11,358 nucleotides of DNA, from NCBI GenBank assembly GCA_947627805.1, contig CANQXB010000023.1, positions 1 through 11,358 of the forward strand. Direction: 5' to 3'. This stretch comes from an uncultured Bacilli bacterium (lineage in GTDB: Bacteria > Bacillota_I > Bacilli_A > RF39 > UBA660). The notes beneath the pieces are model-generated. The model was not told the DNA's origin. It saw only the letters and a program-made list of their open reading frames with translations, and ran no database searches. Below, piece by piece: positions 7,571 to 11,358 of the stretch. Numbering within the stretch: position 1 is the stretch's first letter; each line of letters opens with the position of its first letter. The position numbers were made by a program, and so were the translations under genes.

Positions 7571-8175
7571 AAAAAAAGTTAAGTATAATAATTTTATTAG
7601 TTTTATTTATTACTTTAACAATATTAGTATCTTTTGATTATTTAGAAACGTTTGATACTTTTATTTATAATGCCCTTATTAGTTTGAAAAGTGATAGTAT
7701 GACTAATATTTTTAAATTTATTACTTTTTTTGGAAGTACGTTATTTATTGTTTTAGCTACAGTTGGTTTATTTCTTTACTTCATTATCAAAAAAGATAAA
7801 GTTAAAGCTTTACTCATTGGTAGTATGGTAATTGTTTCTACTATAATTAATAATTTAATTAAAATAATAGTAAGAAGAGAAAGACCTGCTGTTTTGCATT
7901 TAGTTGTGGAAGAAAGCTTTTCTTTTCCCAGTGGGCATATGATGGCTTCAGTTACTTTATATGGTCTATTATTTTATTTAGTTTTAAAAAGTAACTTAAA
8001 AAAAGGTTTAAAAATATTTTTAGGAACGATACTTATTATTCTGCCTATTTTAATTGGTTTAAGTCGAATTTATTTAGGAGTTCATTTTGCTAGTGACATT
8101 TTAGGAGCCCTTCTTATGTCTTCGCTCCTTATTTTAATAAGTACAAATATTATTGATAAATATCATTTATTATAG
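7567..8175 (+). CDS. PAP2-family membrane phosphatase
   Basis: A 202-residue multi-pass protein with the full PAP2 signature: K99-X6-R106-P107 (KIIVRRERP), PSGH (121-124) and SRIYLGVHFASD (166-177), which contains the catalytic His173 and Asp177. About six hydrophobic segments are visible (near 6-24, 50-75, 80-98, 127-141, 148-166, 176-193). Family members dephosphorylate phosphatidic acid, phosphatidylglycerophosphate or undecaprenyl pyrophosphate. Overlap with the GT2-GtrA gene (ATGA at 7567) and AAGGA at 7553-7557 place it in the same operon, so recycling undecaprenyl carrier from surface glycosylation is a reasonable inference; a phospholipid phosphatase role is equally possible from sequence alone. 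It ends the operon; the next gene's promoter overlaps its last codons. Confidence 0.92.
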   Translation: MKKKLSIIILLVLFITLTILVSFDYLETFDTFIYNALISLKSDSMTNIFKFITFFGSTLFIVLATVGLFLYFIIKKDKVKALLIGSMVIVSTIINNLIKIIVRRERPAVLHLVVEESFSFPSGHMMASVTLYGLLFYLVLKSNLKKGLKIFLGTILIILPILIGLSRIYLGVHFASDILGALLMSSLLILISTNIIDKYHLL

Positions 8176-8181
8176 TAAAAT
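8153..8181 (+). promoter_or_regulatory. Promoter for the ZnuA-like lipoprotein gene
   Basis: TTGATA (8153-8158), a 17-base spacer and TAAAAT (8176-8181). The -35 and spacer lie in the end of the PAP2 gene. Predicted transcription starts near 8188, six bases before GGTGA (8194-8198), for a leader of about 15 bases. Confidence 0.6.
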
Positions 8182-8202
8182 AATTAAAGAATTGGTGATT
8201 AT

Positions 8203-9066
8203 ATGAAAAAATTAAAAGTTCTTTTACTCTTTGTTTTAGTTATCTTTTTAACTTGTAGTTGTGATATTAAAAACAAAGTATTAGAAAATGCTACAATTTA
8301 TACAACGGTCTACCCAGTGGAATATATTATGGAATATTTATATGGCGAAGATAGTACGATTGAAAGCATTTACCCAGCTTCTGTTGATTTAAATGATTAT
8401 AAATTAACCGAAAAACAAATTGATACCTATGCTAAAGGCGATTTATTTGTTTATGTGGGTTTAGGTAGTGAAAAAGAAATAGCAAAATCATTTATAAATA
8501 AAAATAATGAGCTATTAATTATTGATGCTACTTATGGTTTATCAATTTCCGAAAATATTTTAGAATTATGGTTAGCACCAAATAACTTTTTAATGTTATG
8601 TAAAAATATTAAAAATTCTTTAAATGAATATTTAGATAATAGTTTAAAAGTGGATGCTGTTAATAAATTATATGATGAGTTATATGCCTCAGTTTCTTGG
8701 ATTGATGCCGAACTAAGAAATATAGCAAGAGAAGCTAAAGAAAATAACAATAATACTTTAGTAGTTACAAATAGAACATTTAAATATTTAGAAAATTATG
8801 GCTTTGAAGTTGTTATTTTAGAAGATTTAGAAAATGGTAGTGAAAAGACTTTAACTGATTTAAAAAATAATTTTAAAAATGGCAAATATAATGCAGTTTT
8901 AAAATTAAGTAGTGAAGAGGGCAGTGCTTTAGAAAAAGAATTAGTAGAAAAATATAATGCTCAAGAAATTAATATTAATGATATGATTACTAATGATACT
9001 ACGGCTGATTATATTGAAATTCAATATGAAAATATTGCCACTTTAAGAAATCTTTTAGTGCCTTAA
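8203..9066 (+). CDS. ZnuA-fold (cluster A-I) lipoprotein lacking the metal-binding histidines
   Basis: A 287-residue lipoprotein. Residues 1-19 form a signal peptide ending TCSC, with Cys20 the likely lipidated residue (Cys18 possible). The rest follows metal-ABC-transporter solute-binding proteins of the ZnuA/TroA group: TTVYPVEYIMEYL (34-46), the SVDLNDYKLTEKQI block (60-73), ADLF-like GDLFVYVGLGSE (79-90), ELWLAPNN (121-128), the long helix, and LVVTNRTFKYLENYGFEVV (186-204). In true metal binders the positions at Asn64, Glu121 and Asn190 are histidines; here all three are changed and the whole protein has no histidine. It therefore probably does not bind zinc or manganese in the usual way, and no permease or ATPase gene is nearby. 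GGTGA at 8194-8198 sets the start. A strong terminator follows, so this is a single-gene unit. Fold assignment is fairly sure; ligand unknown. Confidence 0.82.
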   Translation: MKKLKVLLLFVLVIFLTCSCDIKNKVLENATIYTTVYPVEYIMEYLYGEDSTIESIYPASVDLNDYKLTEKQIDTYAKGDLFVYVGLGSEKEIAKSFINKNNELLIIDATYGLSISENILELWLAPNNFLMLCKNIKNSLNEYLDNSLKVDAVNKLYDELYASVSWIDAELRNIAREAKENNNNTLVVTNRTFKYLENYGFEVVILEDLENGSEKTLTDLKNNFKNGKYNAVLKLSSEEGSALEKELVEKYNAQEININDMITNDTTADYIEIQYENIATLRNLLVP

Positions 9067-9095
9067 TAATAACCAAAAATTGGTTATTATTTTTT
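9065..9095 (+). terminator. Intrinsic terminator
   Basis: A perfect 12-pair stem: AATAATAACCAA (9065-9076) pairs with TTGGTTATTATT (9080-9091) around an AAA loop, followed by Ts to 9095. The stem begins in the stop codon of the lipoprotein gene and separates it from the radical SAM operon. Confidence 0.88.
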
Positions 9096-9117
9096 GACTA
9101 ATTTTATAAACAAATGT

Positions 9118-9146
9118 TTGATATTTAAATTTTTCTATGCTATAAT
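9118..9146 (+). promoter_or_regulatory. Strong promoter for the radical SAM / DUF4130 / chaperonin-like operon
   Basis: TTGATA (9118-9123), a 17-base spacer and a consensus TATAAT (9141-9146) preceded by TGC (9138-9140), an extended -10. Transcription should begin at about 9153, which is the A of the AGGTGA ribosome binding site (9153-9158). This is the best promoter in the window and shows that the downstream operon should be transcribed even though its first gene carries a stop codon. Confidence 0.8.
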
Positions 9147-9163
9147 AAATTTAGGTGATAGTT

Positions 9164-10372
9164 ATGGAGTTAAAAGAAAAATTACATATTTTAGCTGATA
9201 GTGCCAAATATGATGCTTCTTGTTCTTCTTCGGGTTCTAATCGTTCTTCTTCTTTTGGTAATGCGCATATATCAGGAATTTGTCATTCATTTTCGGCGGA
9301 TGGCCGGTGTATTTCTTTACTTAAAATTCTCATGACTAATGCTTGTATTTTTGATTGTAAGTAATGCCTTAATAGAAGAAGCAATAATATTAAAAGAGCT
9401 CTTTTTTCCCCTGAAGAAATTTGCTTTATAACTCTTAACTTTTATAAACGCAATTATATTGAAGGATTATTCTTATCATCGGGAATTATTAAGAGTCCCG
9501 ATTATACGATGGAAATATTAATTAAAACCATGGAACTTTTACGTTATAAATATCATTTTGGAGGTTATATTCATGCGAAAGCCATTCCCGGAGCTAGTCC
9601 TTATTTAGTCGAGCGATTAGGTAAATTAGTCGATAGGATGAGTGCCAATATTGAACTACCTACGGATGAAGGCTTAAAAATACTGGCTCCCCAAAAAGAT
9701 ATGAGTAAGCCTTTAAAAATAATGGAAATTGTTAAAAAGAGTCGAAATAAAAATTTTGTTCCTGCTGGGCAAAGTACCCAAATGATTATTGGAGCCAGTC
9801 AAGAAACCGATTTAGATATTATGAATAAATCTTCAAGTCTTTATTCCCGTTTTAATTTAAAAAGAGTATTTTATTCCGCTTATATTCCTGTTAATCAAGA
9901 TAAGATGTTACCTTCTTTAAATATTCCTCCTTTAAAAAGAGAAAATCGCCTTTATCAAATGGATTGGTTACTTCGTTATTATAATTTTAAAGTAAACGAT
10001 ATTCTTGATATCAATAATCCTAATTTAAATCTTTTAGTGGACCCCAAAGCTTCTTGGGCTTTAAATCATTTAGAAGAATTTCCGAAAGAAATAAACAAAG
10101 CTTCTTATACTGAATTATTAAAAGTTCCGGGAATTGGGGTAACAAGTGCGAAAAGAATTATTAAATCAAGACGTTATTATAGATTAGATTTTTTAGATTT
10201 AAAGAAAATGGGTGTAGTTTTAAAAAGAGCTAAATATTTTATTACTTGTAATCATAAATTTGCTTTAAATTCTTCCTTTTTAAATAAAAACTTTATCGAG
10301 GCCAATTTATCTTTATTAGATAAAGAAGAAAATCAAGATAAGACCTATCAATTGGAGTTATTTCATGAATAG
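9164..10372 (+). pseudogene. Putative DNA modification/repair radical SAM protein, interrupted by an in-frame TAA at codon 67
   Basis: The reading frame encodes a 402-codon protein of the TIGR03916-type radical SAM family, whose reaction is undefined. The N-terminal part (9164-9361) has KYDASCSSSG, the GICHSF block and LLKILMTNACIFDCK. Codon 67 (9362-9364) is TAA; the same frame continues at once with CLNRRSNNIKRA, NYIEGLFLSSGIIKSPDYT, HAKAIPGAS, PAGQSTQMIIGAS, KRVFYSAYIPV, DWLLRYY and a helix-hairpin-helix LLKVPGIGVTSAKRI (about 319-333). The cluster motif is Cys61-X3-Cys65-X2-Cys68 with the stop between Cys65 and Cys68, where relatives have Tyr (TAT/TAC). No other disruption is seen. The N-terminal fragment lacks Cys68 and the C-terminal one (possible ATG at 9509) lacks Cys61/65, so neither alone could hold the cluster. 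ATG 9164 is preferred to GTG 9155, which lies inside AGGTGA. It overlaps the next gene by eight bases. Recent nonsense mutation, strain variant or sequence error are all possible. Confidence 0.88.
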
Positions 10373-11111
10373 TGTTTATTTATATGAAGATAGTTTTATT
10401 AATCTTATGTCTTTAATTAAACATCTTTTAGATAATAAGATAAAACCTTTAGATATTAAGAATGATGAAGAATATCAACAAGATTTATTTAGTAATGTTA
10501 TAAAATTAAAACTAAATGGTAAGGCTAATATTATAAAGGAATTAATTCAAAATTATGGGCAAGATAATTTTAAAAGAGTCTATTATGTTTATTTAACAAA
10601 TGAGCCTCATAAAGAATTAATAATTTATTATTATTTATTAAATTATTTTAAATATCAAGAAAAACTACCTTATATGCGAAAATTAAAGTGTGTAAATAAA
10701 GTTTTAGAATTAAATAAAAAAGTGGGAAATGAAGCTCATAAATTAAAAGGCTTTTTACGATTTAAAGAATTAGAAAATGGAATATTATATGGAGAAATTA
10801 ATCCTGATAATAATGTTATCGAAATAATATCTTGGCATTTTCAAAAAAGACTTAAAAATTACATGTGGGTAATTAAAGATGTTAAAAGAGGAATTTATAG
10901 TTTATATGATAAACATAATTTTTATTTAAGAAGGGAAGATGATATTAAAATTTTACCTAATTATAGTTTAGAAGAACAACAAATGGAAAACTTATGGCAA
11001 GAATTTTTTACAACCATAAGTATTAAAGAAAGAAAAAATGCGAAATGTCAAAGAAATTTTATGCCTAAGAAATATTGGCCTTATATTATAGAAATGCGAG
11101 ATGAAATATGA
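10365..11111 (+). CDS. TIGR03915-type (DUF4130) putative DNA repair/metabolism protein
   Basis: A 248-residue soluble protein that is the usual genetic partner of the radical SAM protein upstream. The start SVYLYEDSFINLMSLI (3-18) matches the family pattern of a short strand followed by a helix. The core KVGNEAHKLKGFLRFKEL (116-133), GEINPDNNVIEIISWHFQKRLKNYMWVIKD (about 139-168) and the C-terminal block with ERKNAKCQRNFMPKKYWPYIIEM (about 222-244) are all characteristic. Members are related to a domain also found fused to family 4 uracil-DNA glycosylase-like proteins, but no catalytic residues are established. GGAG at 10354-10357 serves the ATG, which lies inside the preceding gene (eight-base overlap). 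The frame is intact although its partner is interrupted, and it overlaps the next gene as ATGA. Family is confident; the molecular function is unknown. Confidence 0.88.
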   Translation: MNSVYLYEDSFINLMSLIKHLLDNKIKPLDIKNDEEYQQDLFSNVIKLKLNGKANIIKELIQNYGQDNFKRVYYVYLTNEPHKELIIYYYLLNYFKYQEKLPYMRKLKCVNKVLELNKKVGNEAHKLKGFLRFKELENGILYGEINPDNNVIEIISWHFQKRLKNYMWVIKDVKRGIYSLYDKHNFYLRREDDIKILPNYSLEEQQMENLWQEFFTTISIKERKNAKCQRNFMPKKYWPYIIEMRDEI

Positions 11112-11358
11112 AAAAAATTATTAAAGATGAAGAATTATATGCTAAGATGTTGGAAGCTATTAGTTTACTTTGTGATACCGTTAAAACGACTTTAGGACCT
11201 AAAGGCTGTAATGCCATTATTGACCATTCAACTTTTCGCCCTTTTATTACGAATGATGGGGTAACGATAGCCTTAAATATTGAAAGTGAAGATGCGGCGG
11301 TTAATACGATTTTAGAACTAGCTAAAGAATCCGCAATTAATACAAATAATAATGTTGG
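11108..11358 (+). CDS. Divergent GroEL/Cpn60-like chaperonin, N-terminal part (runs off the window)
   Basis: The first 83 codons of an open frame that continues past the end. It begins ATG 11108, overlapping the stop of the DUF4130 gene (ATGA). Residues 13-50 match the GroEL N-terminus: KMLEAISLLCDTVKTTLGPKGCNAII then FITNDGVTIALNIESED, comparable to the ML-GV--LAD-VK-TLGPKGRN and ITKDGV-VA-EIELED pattern of GroEL. The nucleotide-binding TLGPKG (28-33) is kept, as is the Asp of NDG (49-51). Differences include Cys34 for the usual Arg and Asn49 for the Lys of ITKDG, and a divergent stretch after 62. The translation would reach the GDGTTT ATP loop just past the window end. No groES precedes it, so it is unlikely to be the housekeeping groEL. 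A weak GAGATG upstream suggests translation by coupling. Confidence 0.85.
   Translation, partial: MKKIIKDEELYAKMLEAISLLCDTVKTTLGPKGCNAIIDHSTFRPFITNDGVTIALNIESEDAAVNTILELAKESAINTNNNV

Noticed and set aside
8532..8750. A 72-codon open frame on the minus strand within the ZnuA-like gene
   Set aside because: It is antisense to a well-supported lipoprotein gene, has no ribosome site or recognisable motif, and open antisense frames are common in AT-rich DNA.
9094..9099. TTGACT as the -35 box of the radical SAM promoter
   Set aside because: It is 41 bases from TATAAT and lies on the terminator tail; TTGATA at 9118 has the ideal 17-base spacing.
9108..9119. Short dyad AAACA-AA-TGTTT overlapping the -35 region, a possible operator
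   Set aside because: Only five bases per arm; such dyads arise often by chance in AT-rich sequence and there is no second copy in the window.
9155..9157. GTG start for the radical SAM gene; likewise GTG 1146 for plsC
   Set aside because: In both cases the GTG is part of the AGGTGA/AGGTGG ribosome binding site of an ATG nine bases downstream.
9362..9364. TAA as a reassigned or recoded sense codon
   Set aside because: TAA ends several other genes here at sensible family ends, no recoding stem or UGA/UAG-type signal is recognised, and the next base T favours termination. A mutation or sequence error is simpler.
9300..9520. A frameshift as the cause of the split radical SAM gene
   Set aside because: Both parts are in the same frame (9164 and 9509 differ by a multiple of three) and motif spacing CX3CX2C is exact when the TAA is counted as one residue.
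1..11358. tRNA, rRNA, CRISPR array, insertion sequence, riboswitch or attachment site
   Set aside because: Gaps are too short and none shows the needed structure; no repeated spacers, transposase or long direct repeats were seen by eye.

Overview
The window is about 11.4 kb of very AT-rich DNA. Every gene lies on the + strand, packed tightly with short gaps or 4-8 base overlaps. Stops are TAA, TAG and TGA, tryptophan is TGG, and Shine-Dalgarno sites are purine-rich. Peptidoglycan genes (murF, ddl) show a walled cell. Together this suggests an uncultured low-GC Firmicutes/Bacilli-type bacterium, perhaps a gut lineage near RF39/RFN20 or Erysipelotrichales. That placement is inference from style, not from a marker gene.

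Layout. Bases 29-1112 hold a SirA/YneE-like small protein and a YgjP-type zinc metallopeptidase, each with its own promoter. Bases 1155-4236 are an envelope operon: plsC, murF and ddl, that is, phosphatidic acid synthesis plus making D-Ala-D-Ala and adding it to the UDP-MurNAc-tripeptide. A weak terminator follows. Bases 4342-8175 form a second operon from a good promoter at 4278-4306: a membrane-anchored phosphodiester glycosidase (NAGPA domain), an unrecognised single-pass membrane protein, a GT2-GtrA fusion glycosyltransferase and a PAP2 lipid phosphatase. This looks like a surface-glycan or lipid-linked-sugar module. Bases 8203-9066 encode a ZnuA-fold lipoprotein with its own promoter, ended by a perfect 12-bp stem terminator.

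Bases 9164 to the window end form a third operon from a textbook extended -10 promoter: the radical SAM 'putative DNA modification/repair' protein, its usual DUF4130/TIGR03915 partner, and the start of a divergent GroEL-like chaperonin, with 8-base and 4-base overlaps.

Most notable points: (1) the radical SAM gene carries one in-frame TAA exactly at the Tyr codon inside its CX3CX2C cluster motif, while the rest of the frame is intact; (2) a divergent Cpn60-like gene is translationally coupled to the DNA-repair pair; (3) the ZnuA-like protein has lost all three metal-ligand histidines and contains no histidine at all; (4) at four promoter-proximal genes the predicted transcription start falls on or next to the Shine-Dalgarno sequence, predicting leaders of only about 10-11 nt. 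No stretch over 300 bases lacks a gene; the two largest gaps (4237-4341 and 9067-9163) hold a terminator and promoter each. No tRNA, rRNA, CRISPR, insertion sequence or riboswitch was recognised.
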